This document shows, piece by piece, positions 11,910 through 24,135 of a DNA stretch of 64,000 nt; the stretch's first letter is position 1, and the number at the start of each line of letters is the position of its first letter. Source of the stretch: Heracleum sosnowskyi. Lineage: Eukaryota > Streptophyta > Magnoliopsida > Apiales > Apiaceae. Location: positions 1,674,001-1,738,000 of the forward strand of contig JAUIZM010000015.1 in NCBI GenBank assembly GCA_030848705.1, given 5' to 3'. Made by a program: the position numbers and the translations under genes. The notes under the pieces are model-generated. The model saw nothing but the letters and a program-made list of their open reading frames with translations, was not told the DNA's origin and made no database searches.

Positions 11910-13107
11910 CAAGATGTATGAGAGAGATCGAGAGAGAAGAGAAGGAAAGATCGACAGAGGGAGGGAGGGAGAGATTGATTGATTTACGGAGATGGTGCGA
12001 CGACATAGACTACACGCGGCTCTGGGTGGTTTTTTTTTCTTTTCTTTTTTGCTTTATTTTGTGTTTATTTGATTTTTCAATTTTGTTGATAATTAAAAAA
12101 TCGAAATATAATAGCTTATTTTTTTGTTGATAAAATATGATAAGTATGTAGTTAAATATTTTAGAAAAGAATAAAAATGGACTTTTATAATTATTTAGAT
12201 TCAATTCTCAAATGAAATTCAATTTCTTACCAAACAATGTTCAAATTTGAAATTCTATTGATTTCCAAATAATATATTGGAATTTGAATTCTAGGAATTG
12301 AATTCTTATATCGCAAATGAATTGTTGTATCCAAACTGGTCATCAAGTGAATTAATAGGCACGATGGACAATGTGTGTTTGGGATATAACAAAAAAGTTG
12401 ATTTATAATTTAAAATGAGTAAGTGATTTATAAGTGATAAGTTGATGGATTTTTATAAGTTATACGGGTGTTTGGATAAATTTACTTATAAATTAGTTAA
12501 GAGTTTGCTAAATTAAATTTGAAAAAATAATTATTAAATACAATGATTTCAACACTTGCATTTTAAATTAAAAAAATATTTAAAAACACAAAGGTAAAAA
12601 TATAAAGTATTAAAAAAATAAAGAAATCAAATAATAAGTTGATAAGTTAAGTAAAATGTTGGCGATTTCTAACATTCAACTTATCAATTTATAAGTCATA
12701 AAGTATCAAATAAGCTGAATACACAAACATCACTCATAAACTATTATCAACTTATAATGCATAAGCCGACTTATAAACTCGTACCCAAATAGGCCCAATG
12801 TAACTGCATAACATAATTAATTATTTTAATATCGAAAGTACCTTATTTATCTACCTTCACGTTCTACTTTTGATTTTAGGCTACAATTTATAGACCGACG
12901 AAGTGTAAACATTCTAATTCTTCTCTAATTAGTAATTTATTTTAATACCCAATTCTCTACTAAATCAGATATTATTATTATTATTATTATCTAAAATGCC
13001 TGCACAATCTACTAAAAAATGTTTGTAATTGATTCATAACATCTGTACTAACAATTTTTTTTTTTAATAAGTATTGGTTTGGAAATAAAATATCAAAACT
13101 ATAATAA
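11910..13107. other. Intergenic, upstream of RPS18
   Basis: AT-rich. It contains a purine-rich GAGA stretch (11916-11975) and a MITE-like element (12370-12796, listed separately). At 12970-12990 is a short (TTA)n run. No convincing coding region. Confidence 0.5.
12370..12796. mobile_element. MITE-like inverted-repeat element
   Basis: The left part (TGTGTTTGGGATATAAC, then AGTTGATTTATAA and GTGATTTATAAGTGATAAG) is echoed in reverse complement by the right part (CTTATAATGCATAAGCCGACTTATAAACTCGTACCCAAATAGGCC). CAATG lies at both borders but a clean 8-bp duplication cannot be read. The ends resemble hAT-type MITEs with TTTGGG and repeated TTATAAGT words. Exact ends are uncertain. Confidence 0.45.
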
Positions 13108-13274
13108 CTAAAGCACAGGCCCAACAACCCAATCAAACAAACAAGCCCAGTAGGTTTTAAGGGCCGTGACTGCTATAATATATAACACTCTACAAACAAA
13201 TTGTCTCCACTCTGCACTCGACACAGCATCTCCAAACCCTAGCCGCCGCACATTCGAGCTTTGAAGCTGCAATC
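13108..13274 (+). promoter_or_regulatory. RPS18 promoter with site II and telo-box motifs
   Basis: AGGCCCA at 13117-13123, GCCCA at 13145-13149 and GGGCC near 13161 match site II-type elements (TGGGCC/T), and AAACCCTA at 13234-13241 is a telo box. This pair is well known in promoters of plant ribosomal protein genes, where it supports high expression in dividing cells. A possible TATA stretch (CTATAATATATAAC) lies near 13173-13186. The telo box is about 35 bases before the ATG, probably in the 5' leader. Confidence 0.65.
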
Positions 13275-15674
13275 ATGGTGAGGTTTCCCAACCTATACAT
13301 ACAATTACTTACACTTTCTATATCTCTAGTCTTTATGTTTACGTTCTTACAACAATCCTAATTGCAGTCGTTGGTAGCAAATGAGGATTTCCAACACATT
13401 CTTCGTATTCAGAATACGAATGTTGATGGCAAACAAAAGATCATGTTTGCTCTGACTTCGATCAAAGGTATTGGTCGTCGTTTCGCTAACATCGTTTGTA
13501 AGAAAGCTGACGTGGACATGAACAAGAGGTAGTTATTTTACTCACTTTTTGTTTTTTAATTTGTTTCTAGATTAGTTTGAGATATTCATTTTGTATTTTA
13601 TATAATTAGTTTTGGTTGTAGCTCTATACAAATGATGTTTGATGCTTGTGGTGTTGTTTACATTTTATTTTATTTTACATGTTTGTATGACTAATTACTA
13701 GCTGAGATTGTTTTTCTGTGGTGATAATACTCTTCGTGAGCGTAGTTGTTGTGTGACAATTTGGTATGCGTAATGGTTTGATAGTTAACTAATTAGCGTT
13801 TAGAAGGTAGATCATATTGTAGAAATGAATAAATTTATAAGAGGAAAAGAGGTAGAGATGCATTTTTTATGATTTTAAACGAGTACATGAACACAATTTG
13901 TTTTTGTAACTTGTAATTACTTTTATTTGTTATTATTATTGTAGCATTTGGTTATTTGTATTGTTTATATTTGGTTTTGGTTACACCGGTATTATCCTTG
14001 TTTTCATAGATTATATTTAATTCTATTTTTGGATGGTTAAGTTAGTTGCAACAAGCTTGATGTGGTTTCTTGGGGGATATGATATAATTAATTGTTTTGT
14101 ATCACTGCTCTAATCAATAAAAGCTGCTTGGAGTAACAAGTAGTGTAAGCGTGTTTAGTTGATTTGGACCTGCAAGTAGAACCAAGTTTAAACAATGTAA
14201 GTGAGCATTATCTTGTTACAATTTGTATAATGTATAAGCAATACCTATTACAAGAGCTGTCTTTAGCTGTTGCCTTGCGTGCCTTTAATTCAAGGAATTT
14301 GCTTCAGTATTTACTAGTCTGTCTCTTATTATAGAATAAATGTTATTCACTTGGGCAACTTGACATGTACATTCCACTATCAAGTTTGTAGATGTTATAC
14401 TAGTCAAATGATCAATGAGCTCATATTTAATGCATGTAAGTCAGCCATTGCAAATCGATAGTCCATCCATAGATGACAATTTTGTTCAAATCAAATGTCA
14501 CTGGTATAATATAAATAGAAATATTAGTAACTTTATGCAGAATTTCCAATGTGGCAGTTAATTCAAATGGTGTAGCTACCTCTTTACTAAAGTAGCTCAT
14601 AATTGAAGAAGTTTACAAGCTTATAAGATAACAATAACTAAAGAAGCAGCTACCAACTTCCTGCTTCTATTAGTTATCTTTCATCCAAAACTAGAGTAGC
14701 GTCTAGATTTGCATGTATTATGTTCTTTATGTATATATGTATATTGATAATAGCACATACCTTGTACTTGTCAAGTTAAGTAAAAAATCTCAAATACAAA
14801 TTATAGCAGATTAAGATAACCATGTGATATTACTTGCATAGAATCTGGGTTTGTATAATTTTGATTTATAATTACGTACAGGTAATTATGGTCGTGGCCA
14901 CCGGCTTTTGGTGTTTCATCAAACTGTATATTCCAGTAGTTCAATACCAATTTGTGTTTTTCTATTTTGTGAATATGTTCCAAGTATTGTTTTTGAAGAT
15001 TTTTGGGTGAGCTTATGTTGCTAAGTGCCTAAACCTAGTTGTCCTTGTTTTCGTGGAAGTTGTATAAAAGCTTGTTCCTGAGGGTTTTTTTGGCTAGGAT
15101 TTACTTTGCACTGTTGTTTTTTTGGTGATCTAGTTGTCATGTTTTATGAATGACCCTGTATCTGTATTTGTGTTGCTTATACAGGGCTGGAGAACTTTCA
15201 TCCGCTGAAATTGATAGCTTGATGACTATTGTTGCAAACCCCCGTCAGTTCAAGATACCAGATTGGTTCTTGAACAGAAAGAAGGATTACAAAGATGGGA
15301 AGTTCTCTCAGGTGACATCTAATGCCCTGGACATGAAGCTGAGAGATGATCTTGAGCGCCTGAAGAAGATCAGGTTTGTCAATCTGCTTTATTTTGGATT
15401 TGTAAATTGTATTGATCAAGAAAGGTTGATAAATGATATAAAACTCATATTAGTTGTGGATAGCTTGTGGTTGGATTATGCTAAACCTTTATTTGTAAAT
15501 TTCCTGCATTTGTATTCCTCTTTCTTAATTTTATTATCTCATTATGTTGATTTTTTGAATTGTAACAGAAATCACCGTGGGCTCCGTCACTACTGGGGTC
15601 TTCGGGTGCGTGGACAGCACACAAAGACAACTGGCCGCAGGGGAAAGACTGTTGGTGTGTCAAAGAAGCGATAG
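13275..15674 (+). CDS. RPS18: 40S ribosomal protein S18 (uS13), four exons
   Basis: Component of the small ribosomal subunit head, contacting the P-site tRNA region and the large subunit. Exons: 13275-13277 (ATG only), 13368-13528, 15185-15373 and 15569-15674. All introns are GT-AG. The joined 459 nt give 152 residues, the usual length of plant S18. The product begins MSLVANEDFQHILRIQNTNV and ends in the basic tail GRRGKTVGVSKKR. The helix-two-turn-helix region (IKGIGRRFANIVCKKA) and the PDWFLNRKKDYKDG segment are typical of the family. Intron 2 is long (1656 bp) and intron 1 follows the start codon directly, a common arrangement in plant ribosomal protein genes. No disruption is seen. Several paralogues are usual in plants; which copy this is cannot be told. 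Confidence 0.95.
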
Positions 15675-18600
15675 GCTTGTTTTGTTTACCGTGTCCTATT
15701 TTTAGTTGTTGAGTTGACAAAAAAATGGATTGAAGAACTCATATTTGTACTTCAAGACTATGCTAGATTCTATATATCCCCGTGTCTAGACACATTTTAA
15801 AATCTTTTGCATTGTTATGTTTTCACTTTTTGGCAAAGGGAGCTGTTATCAGTTGTGGAGTTTGTGCAATGTTTAATGTTTCTACTAATCTTAATCTCCT
15901 CCAGAATTTAGATTTTCTCACTTCATTGAAATTTATATTCAAAATTCGTTCTTGCTGTCTTGCACACTCTCTGGTTCTAGATTGTTGTTACAATCTACTT
16001 TCTTAGCAGTGTGCCAGTGTCTGGTTTTAATCTCACAGAAATCCCTGGTTCTTTATTCTTTTTTTAAAATCTTTTTGATTGAGATTAATTTTTGTACATA
16101 AATTACCATATTCCATTTATATTGCAATTTCAGTTATTTTATCTTCCAAGTCTTGATTCTCTACTGATAACAGTAGCTTCTTTATTCGTTAACACGAAAC
16201 TATGGTAGTACTTACCTTGCTTGTTTACATTACCGATTCTTCATCCTATACCCTGACTGTCGTTTTGTACTTTGGTCAAGTTTTCAATTTGGGCTAGGAT
16301 GTTCGTATCAGGTGTAAATACATGTGAAATAAATGCCGGGCTTTTGTACTCTCTCCCTTTTCTAGCATTTACAGTATATGTGCATGATGTGAATTGTGAT
16401 CACAAATATAACGTGGATACACTTTCAAGTGTTTGATTTGCTTAGTTAATAGGTTCGGTGGTAGTAGTAATTTTAGTGCGCATCATTCATATATAAGAAG
16501 ATAGTTAAATATGATATGTGGAACTTCATATTGATGTAGAACGATATCAAAGCAATTTTAATGAATGTTGGAGACAACTACAGAGTTTGTTATTTTTTTT
16601 ATTTTTTCATTATGCCTTTACTTTTTACAAGTATCTTTGTTTTATAATTAAAACTAGTTTACTGAGTCTCGCTTCGCAGCAGTTTTATAATAATTTCTCT
16701 AAATTTAATTTTTTTTTTGTAAAATACTATATTTTTAGATTATCAAATATTTCTAACATAAAATTAATGTTTTTTTTGAATTATTCGTTTCGTCTTGGCC
16801 ATTTATCGAAATTTTGAATAAATATAGAAAAGACAATTGTTTAATATTTTTCATTATTTTAATATTATATCAAATATTAGTGTATTTATTACCATTTTTA
16901 TTTTCTCAAAATTCATATTCGAACTTCTATTTTAAATACATAATATGACATCAATATTAAATTCTAGCATATACTATGCTCATTTTAATGAATCTATTTC
17001 GTTTAACGTTTACTCTTGATGACCCGTTTTCTCGTTATTACCAAATCTAAACTAATAACAAACTAATTTACTAAATAAATTACATCATCTATTATTCAAT
17101 TTTATTATATCATAAAATTTAATTTAAATATTTTTAAAAACACAAATTTCTATTGTTTAAAATATACACTCGAGATAATACATGAAAAGAAAATACGACT
17201 TTTATATTTTATTTTATACAAACTTGCATTTTCTGTAAATATTATCTTCTATATAAATTATAAGGTAAAACTTAACAAAGTGGTTTTTAATATATATGTA
17301 AAACATATGGATGAAGTAAACATGAGTTTTTTTGCAAAAAAATTATGAGACCATAATTTCTAATAATTTTTTAGGAGGATTTTAAGATGATAATTTGATT
17401 TAAAAATAAATTTTAGAACTTAAAAAAAATATGGGAATATAAAGTTGGTAGCTTTGAGTTTAAGAGAAAGTTTAAGAAAATATCAAATTATAATTTGACT
17501 TGAAAATAAATTTTAGGAAAATATTAAAATGATAATTTGATTTAAGAAGAAAGTTTATGAGAATTTAAGATAATTAAGATTTCTGTTACTAAAGATTTAA
17601 AAGACAATTTTGATATTTTTTAATCTTTAATTTTATTAATTCAATATTTTAAGAAAATCAGAAAAATAGAGCAACGCGTTTCAATTCTCGTGGCACCTCT
17701 CAAATCGGCTCATTTATTATTTTTCTCGATAAAAAATAGTAAAAACAGAAATTAGTAATTAGAGTAAGTTTAATATAATATTAATATAGTATACTTGGTT
17801 TCTTCCATTAAAAATAGTACCATCTTCTTCTTTATAATCTTCTTTTTATTTATTATTCAGTTTCTGTAAAGATCTAATGACAAGACTTTGTTTACTTCAT
17901 TAGTAAAGATCTAATGACAAAAATTTTAAAATTGTATATTTATTTTGCTTCATTAATAAATATTTAAAAAATAATTGAGATATTTTATAATAAAAAATTT
18001 AGAAGAATATTAAAATTGTACATTTTGCTGCCTCGATTAGTAAAAATGTTAAAGTCTATAATATAAAAAATTGTATATTTAGTTGACTTCGTTAGTATAG
18101 ATTTTAAAAATAATTGAGATATTTTCGAATGATTAGTATTAATAATTCAAAATTTTGAGAAAATTAAAAAAATAAAAAATCGAATCAATTTAAGAGGTGC
18201 CAGACATTGTTATATGCTTTGTTAGTTATATTTAACATTTCTTAGTTTTGTTGTCCTTGTCTTATGAATGTTTCTAAATAATATTAAACCTCGATAGGTA
18301 TAATTTACGGTTTGGTAGTTTAATTTTGGATAACCTTTTATTTTTCAATATGGTACCTTTAACATTTTTATTTATTTTTTTGTTCTTTCTTTTAATGAGG
18401 ATGATGGTAATAACAACAACAACAATAAAACGACAATTATTCCACAAAAAATCCTTTTTATATAAACCTTCAGAGAGAACAATTTATTCTATTATAAAAA
18501 TTCATTTATAATTTTGGAATTTTATTTCAAAAAATATAAAATTTGATTTAAATGTAGAATATATTAATTATATTTAACTTTAATAAAAAAATTAACACTT

Positions 18601-18730
18601 AAAATTTGTATAAGAATTTGATTTTTCCGTAGAATCATTTTGGAATTTGATTTAACTCTGAAATCACTTTGAACTACTTTATTAATTTTTAATAAATTTT
18701 AAATAAAATATTGTGTAATTTGATTTACCA
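15675..18730. other. AT-rich intergenic region with degenerate repeats
   Basis: No credible gene. Up to about 16400 it may include the 3' UTR and downstream flank of RPS18. From about 17380 to 18140 loosely repeated segments occur: AAGATCTAATGACAA twice near 17870 and 17905, and TAATTGAGATATTTT near 17965 and 18110. Short ORFs here look accidental. Confidence 0.5.
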
Positions 18731-18739
18731 ATTAAAAAA

Positions 18740-19783
18740 GGGAAAATAGATTGTTTTGTCACTAAATTATATGGTCTTTTAGAAACTTACCACCGAACAA
18801 TAATTTTACTCAAAATTATCACTAACGTTACAGACGTTTGTGATTTTTGCCATTCCGTTAAATTTAGTAAGGGAAAATAGATTTTTTTATCACTCAACTA
18901 TTGAGTTTTTTATAAAGTAATCATTGAACTATCAAATAATTAATTTTAACCATTAACCTTACATTAGTTTTTGTTTCTAGTCATTCTGTTAATTGTGTCG
19001 TTAATGTGTCGTTGAAATATTATTAATATGATGAATAGACAGATATTATTGCATAATTATTAAAAATTAGCTACTAAACATGAATAGAGAGATATTATTG
19101 CATAAATTTTATTATCTTTTCATAAATCAACTCAATAATATTTGAAATCATTTATCTTGTTAATAATATTCGTTTAAAACTTATCATATTAAACAAAAGA
19201 TTAATGAAATTATATATTTTTATTAAAAACATAATATTATTATATATATGTATAAATGTTTTAGATTCATATCATTGATTTTTAAGATTTCATAAACCAA
19301 ATTTGACCACAAAAAAAAAAGAATAGATATCTAATTTATTCTTTTCAATCAATATCTAGATATTTTGAATTAAAATATTAGATTCTAAATCAAAAAAATT
19401 TATCTTGAAAATTTTACAATACCAAATCGGGGAAAAATAATTATTTGGAAAATATTATGTGGAAGATTAAGTCCAAATCAATGTTATTTTAACTGAGATT
19501 TCATTTATATTTAATGGAATGATTAAAAACAATAATACATGTAACTTTAGTGGCTATATTTAATTATTTAAATGTCCATTGGTTACTTTCTAATGGACAC
19601 AAGAGTTCAGTGGTAAAAACATCTATTTTTTCATTATTTTTTTAAAATTTAAATGTTAAATTTAACAGAATGGTAAAAATCACAAACGTCTGTAACATTA
19701 GTGATAATTTTGAGTAAAATTATTGTTCGGTGATAAGTTTCTAAAAGACCATATACTTTAGTGACAAAACAATCTATTTTCTC
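18740..19783. mobile_element. Non-autonomous Mutator-like element (MULE MITE)
   Basis: Long terminal inverted repeats. GGGAAAATAGATTGTTTTGT at the left is matched by ACAAAACAATCTATTTTCTC at the right, and the pairing continues inward through the TTTAGAAACTT and CAAACGTCTGTAAC segments. A second inverted pair follows (ATAGATTTTTTTATCACT against GTGGTAAAAACATCTATTTTT). Each side is flanked by the 9-bp direct repeat ATTAAAAAA (18731-18739 and 19784-19792), the duplication length of Mutator-type transposition. No transposase is encoded in the 1044 bp. Confidence 0.8.
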
Positions 19784-19792
19784 ATTAAAAAA

Positions 19793-20763
19793 TGAATATA
19801 TTCACTATACATGTACATATATTGGTTGTGATTTAATGAGTCTTCTCGAAAGTGCTCCTTAGTCATTTGCAACTTTGATAACTCGAGGCAGAACATCCAT
19901 GTGCCGATTACTCTTTAATCTTTATTTATTAATAAAGAAACCAAAATATCAAATTTGATTATCAGGTGACCTGAGTTCGATTTCTCGCAATTATGTGATT
20001 TATTAATTTAAATTGTTTAGCTTAATTGAGGGTTCGATTTCTTTCAAATACGTTATTATACAAGATTTATTTATTTACTTTAATTTCATTAATTTCATTC
20101 AAAGTTCAATTGTCTATAACTTCTATACTCTTTATTAATAAAACAAATAATGTTAAAATATCGCGCGGTATCAAATTCAAAATTAATTGCCTATAATTCT
20201 ATAACCACATATTTAAATAGTATTTATTTATTATATATTTCTATCATTCAAATATCTATAAGTACATTTTTTTAATAATTAAAATTAATATTAATAAGCA
20301 AAACAATGTGAAAATGACGCACGGTATCAAAGTACCAAATTTGATTATCACAAAATCCGGGTTCGATTCCTTGCAACTACGTAATTATACAAGATTTGTT
20401 TACTTTAAATTCTTTAACTTCATCCGGGGTTCGATTCTTTGCAACTACGTAATTATACAAGATTTATTTATTTAATTTAAATTTATTAGCTACATCGAGG
20501 ATTCGATTTCTTGTAGCTACGTAATCGTACAAAGATTTATTTATTTACTTTAATTTCTTTAGTTTTACAAACGGTTCGATTGTCTATAACTACATAATTA
20601 AATAGTTGTTTATTTATTATATTTTATCATTAAATTCTCGACAAATATATTTTTAAAAATATTTAAAAATATTTATCAATATTATTATGTTGATATCGAC
20701 TTATGATTACAGGACTCATGCTTATCGGCTAGTAAAATTAAAGATGGTGCCGCTCATAATTAA
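19793..20763. repeat. Degenerate Helitron-like repeats with GGTTCGATT units
   Basis: Holds decayed copies of the family seen intact at 25490-26256. A 5'-like start, TCTATACTCTTTATTAATAA, lies at 20124; TTAATAAGCAAAACAATGTG near 20290. Units of about 70-80 bases carry GGTTCGATT followed by CTACGTAATTATACAAGATT at about 20350, 20430, 20500 and 20575. A worn end, CTTATCGGCTAGTA, lies near 20721. No coding region. Confidence 0.55.
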
Positions 20764-21605
20764 GAGCATGTTCAATAATCTCTTAAATAGGCTCCTCAAA
20801 TCAAAATTTGAGAAAAATTTATGGAGCTCCAACAAATTCTTATGTTATCTATAAATTTTTAAGAACGCTTGTATCCTCCTTAATTTTATGACTCTTTCCT
20901 CTCCTTATCTCATTTTTCTATTGGAACATTTCACCTCTTTTCAGTTTGGACAGATCTCACATTTCTTTCTTAAAAATTTTGCATGTACAGCCAAGAATTA
21001 TACACTTATAATTGATTTGGACATTATTTCTGACAACTCTGTTGAAGTTTCTGAAGTCCTGTGGAGGAAAAAAGTAAGGTCCAGGAAATTTAGGGAGATT
21101 TCCACCTCACCTGTAAATACTGTTAAAAAAGGAAAATGATGCCCAAGAAAGAATCCTATTATGGCTTTGCCTGACGAGAATGGGATGTCCCTTGTCACAA
21201 CTGAAGGGAACAACATTTTGATGGAATGCTGGATCAGCATTTCTCTTAAGTGATCTCAGAAGTCCCCAAAGCATAGAGAAGTTTAGCTCTTTTCAGAATA
21301 CAACAAGTGCTACCACTTCGAGGCCTACATCTAAGATAATTACTGGTGAACATATTCTAGAGGAAAGCAAGAAGTTTGGCCTAAGTGTGAGTAAAGTTCG
21401 GAGAATGGCAAAGTTAGAAAGGCAGGAAAACAAGATGCTCGCCAAGTTTGCGAGGAAGACTTAGAGGCCTGAAAATGGTGCACTTACATTTGATCAACAA
21501 GGAAGCTGTTGGAGCTTAATGCTAGAAAAATGTCTTAATTAACTAAAATCCAATAATATATTATTATATTTGAGGAGTGTGCTGGGAGAGTGTTGGAGTT
21601 TGCTC
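20764..21605. mobile_element. Harbinger/Tourist-like element with possible captured sequence
   Basis: Ends are inverted-repeat related (GAGCATGTTC at the left, GAGTTTGCTC at the right, then CTCCTCAAAT / ATTTGAGGAG inside). They are flanked by TAA at both sides (20761-20763 and 21606-21608), the target length of PIF/Harbinger elements. The inside (about 20980-21480) is less AT-rich than the flanks and includes an open stretch at 20888-21139 plus a readable piece near 21340-21460, which looks like broken coding sequence. I cannot name its source. There is no transposase. Confidence 0.5.
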
Positions 21606-21992
21606 TAAATAAGTTTTAAAAGTTTACAAGACAACAATGGTTAAAGATGTAGTCATGCAGCTATATATTTTCTGCTTATCAGTTTTTTTTCACTTGACAG
21701 GAAAAAAAACAGGTATAAATATATTTTATGACTATTGTAACAAATGATAGAAGATTTAAATTTGGTTTGTAAGTTGTCAATTTCGTTTTCCAACTATAAG
21801 TAGCCCACGCCGGATTATATTATTAGAGGAAAGTCCAGGAACAATTGAAACAACACTAGTGGCTGGGTTTACCACTATGGCATTGTGGCATGGGAAACTT
21901 ACTTTCAGCCTTTCATGAAAAACGGAATGCGAGGTTTTGAAATTTCAATCAATTTGTTTGTATTTATCATGAACACATGTTTTTTTTTAATA

Positions 21993-22226
21993 CTTCCTCC
22001 ATCCCAAAATAAGTGTCGTTTTGAATTTCTGCACATATTTTAAGGTGCGAAAAAAGTGATTTCCACTAATTATTTTTTAGATTTTCTTTTTCTGAATAAA
22101 AGTTTAAATGCTATATTTTTATTCAGAAAAAGAAAATTTTAAAAATAATACGTGGAAGTCGCTCTATTTTGCACCTTAAAATACGTGCAGAAAGTCAAAG
22201 CGACACTTATTTTGGAATGAAGGGAA
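21993..22226. mobile_element. Stowaway-like (Tc1/mariner) MITE
   Basis: The terminal inverted repeat CTTCCTCCATCCCAAAATAA at the left pairs with TTATTTTGGAATGAAGGGAA at the right, flanked by TA at 21991-21992 and 22227-22228. The arms continue (AAGTGTCG / CGACACTT; AAGGTGC / GCACCTT; TTTCTTTTTCTGAATAAA / TTATTCAGAAAAAGAAA), so the 234 bp could fold almost completely. This is the classic CTCCCTC-type Stowaway form. Confidence 0.85.
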
Positions 22227-23328
22227 TATTCTTTTGTTCTCGAAAAATGATGAATTTTGATAAATTTATTAGTGATTATGATAAGTTATCAATTATGGTT
22301 AAAGTTTTTGAGAATTTATAAAAGATGTTCATAAATTTGTTTTACACTAACTCTCCAAATTTTGAAGGGGACTCTGAGAAAGTTCACGTAAAATTCCAAG
22401 TTCTTACTTTAATGTCGTCTAGAATTTGTATTTCTTGTATATATCGATCGAAGAGAGTAAGAATGGAAATTATTGGAAGAGGAAAAAGAAATCAAGAACA
22501 TGTGCAGGACTAATCAGCAGACACAAGGTAGAATCCAAGTTGTGGGGAATCAAGAAAATGATTGATCAATTAACTTGTTTACTTCACATACTAAACACAG
22601 GAAAACAGTACTTACAAGGGCCTAGTTATCCACATCAGACCGGTTCATGTGCATCAGTTTTAAGCACATTTTCGAAAAGAAATTTCGTGTTTACAAGAGT
22701 TGATCGCTCGACAAATATAATATTGTGCTTGAAATATTGTAATATTGAGAATACATCGTTTACGGCTAGGACTATCATGAAAGTTCCGAATAATTATAAG
22801 ATTTTAAGATGTTGGAACTTGGAAGGACCAGTCGAATTTAATTTATAAACTCTAATGCATCTACATAGCAGATTAAGCAGACACTTTTTTCTTTTCACTT
22901 GAAGGATCTACTTACTTTTCAAGCAAGGAAGGGGACTGGTCTCTTAGTTAGCCAGTCAAGGCGTCAAACGAGCGAGCAAAGCAAGGGCTTTATGTATGTG
23001 CACTGAAAGAAAAAAATTTAAAATTTACGGGTTATTGTCGCAGGTAGCCAGGTGTTGCCTTCCGGCAGGGCCAGCCAGCTGATTGAAAGAGAGAAAGAAC
23101 CCTGCACATGCATTTTGTGAGGATGTGATAGGTACGAGAGGACTCGAAACTGAGACATCTCCATTAATGAATTTTGATATCATATAACAACAATGAAAAT
23201 ACATACATGACTAGATATATTTATTTAAAAAATGAAGTATATCGGTAAAATTAATTAGCTAGCTCTTGATTGCATTTATGGATATGCACCACTGTTGAAC
23301 CCCGTAGTAGCTTGATTATATATCAGAG
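22227..23328. other. Intergenic, downstream of the OVATE gene
   Basis: Two overlapping open stretches (22325-22513, 22426-22848) show no recognisable domain and look accidental. The last 200-300 bases probably include the 3' UTR of the minus-strand OVATE gene. Nothing else is seen. Confidence 0.45.
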
Positions 23329-23889
23329 TCACAGATCATGTTGCCGGTTAAGACCACATTCCAACGGCGGTGAGGTTGTCATAAGACTAATTAGCAAGTC
23401 TGTGAAAGCTCGAACAATGTACTTGTGAGTGCTCTTAGGGTTTAAAGAGAGATAGCACCTGAAAAGTTCATGCAGGTTGTTATAGTTTGTTTTCAAATCT
23501 GTCAAACCATATGCTTCCACCATGTCTTGCATGGATCGAAAGAAATCCAAATAGGGATCAGGTGACAACGTCGGAACAGCAATGCCACCGCTCAAAGTGT
23601 CGTGTTCTGGTAACAAGGAGGAAGAGGAGGTGGATGCTAATGATGAAGTAGAATCTACGATGGAGTTGGAGCGTCCCGGGGAAGAGAAGAAGAAGCGTTG
23701 GGAGGCGTAAGCAGTGGCGAAATCAGGGGTGGCCGTGTAGGGTTCGAAGGAGGTGGTGGGATCATAAAGTGAGTTAAAACTTTTCATGAGGAAATGAGAG
23801 TGATCACCTTCTTCATGAGGTGGTGAGGCTTGAGAATTGATCATCTTTTTGAAACACAAGTTGAGATTTTTTCCTAGAGTTTTTGGCAT
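23329..23889 (-). CDS. OFP: OVATE family protein (transcriptional repressor)
   Basis: Single-exon gene, 186 residues. The C-terminal OVATE domain (about residues 103-172) reads GGIAVPTLSPDPYLDFFRSM, then MVEAYGLTDLK, LHELFRCYLSLNPKSTHKYI and VRAFTDLLISLM; the DPY..F..SM, LLRC(F/Y)LSLN and H..IVRAF signatures of the family are visible. The N-terminal half is Ser-rich and probably disordered, with a basic start (MPKTLGKNLNLCFKK) as in other OFPs. Known family members act in the nucleus as repressors, bind KNOX/BELL homeodomain proteins and affect organ shape and cell elongation. Lack of introns is normal for OFPs. Length and divergence suggest a short OFP (OFP12/16-like), but the subclass is an inference. 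Confidence 0.9.
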   Translation of the reverse strand: MPKTLGKNLNLCFKKMINSQASPPHEEGDHSHFLMKSFNSLYDPTTSFEPYTATPDFATAYASQRFFFSSPGRSNSIVDSTSSLASTSSSSLLPEHDTLSGGIAVPTLSPDPYLDFFRSMQDMVEAYGLTDLKTNYNNLHELFRCYLSLNPKSTHKYIVRAFTDLLISLMTTSPPLECGLNRQHDL

Positions 23890-24135
23890 TGTGAGGTTTG
23901 GAACTTGGTAGCTAGTATGGTAAGAGGAGAAAGGTATTAATGAGGAAGTTGAATAGTGAGGGGAAGTTGGTATTTGGTAAGTAGCGTTAGTTCAGGGATA
24001 GACAAAAGTCTGGAAAAGCTAACTCAATTGACAATTGGTACATGGATGTGCAGAGATAAGTAGCCTTCTCAAAGGAATTTATAATTAATTAAAAAATGTT
24101 GGTGAGGGGGTGTGGCGTTGTTTGAGGTCAAGATG

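Noticed and set aside
16671..16700. Helitron 3' end at CTCGCTTCGCAGC
   Set aside because: The short stem is not followed by CTRR at the right distance and no matching 5' end was found.
20888..21139. An 83-codon open frame as a host gene
   Set aside because: It lies inside the TAA-flanked Harbinger-like element, has no recognisable domain and is followed by stops in all useful frames.
22325..22848. Open frames downstream of the OVATE gene as a gene
   Set aside because: Two frames overlap, neither has a domain, and the composition is that of the surrounding non-coding DNA.
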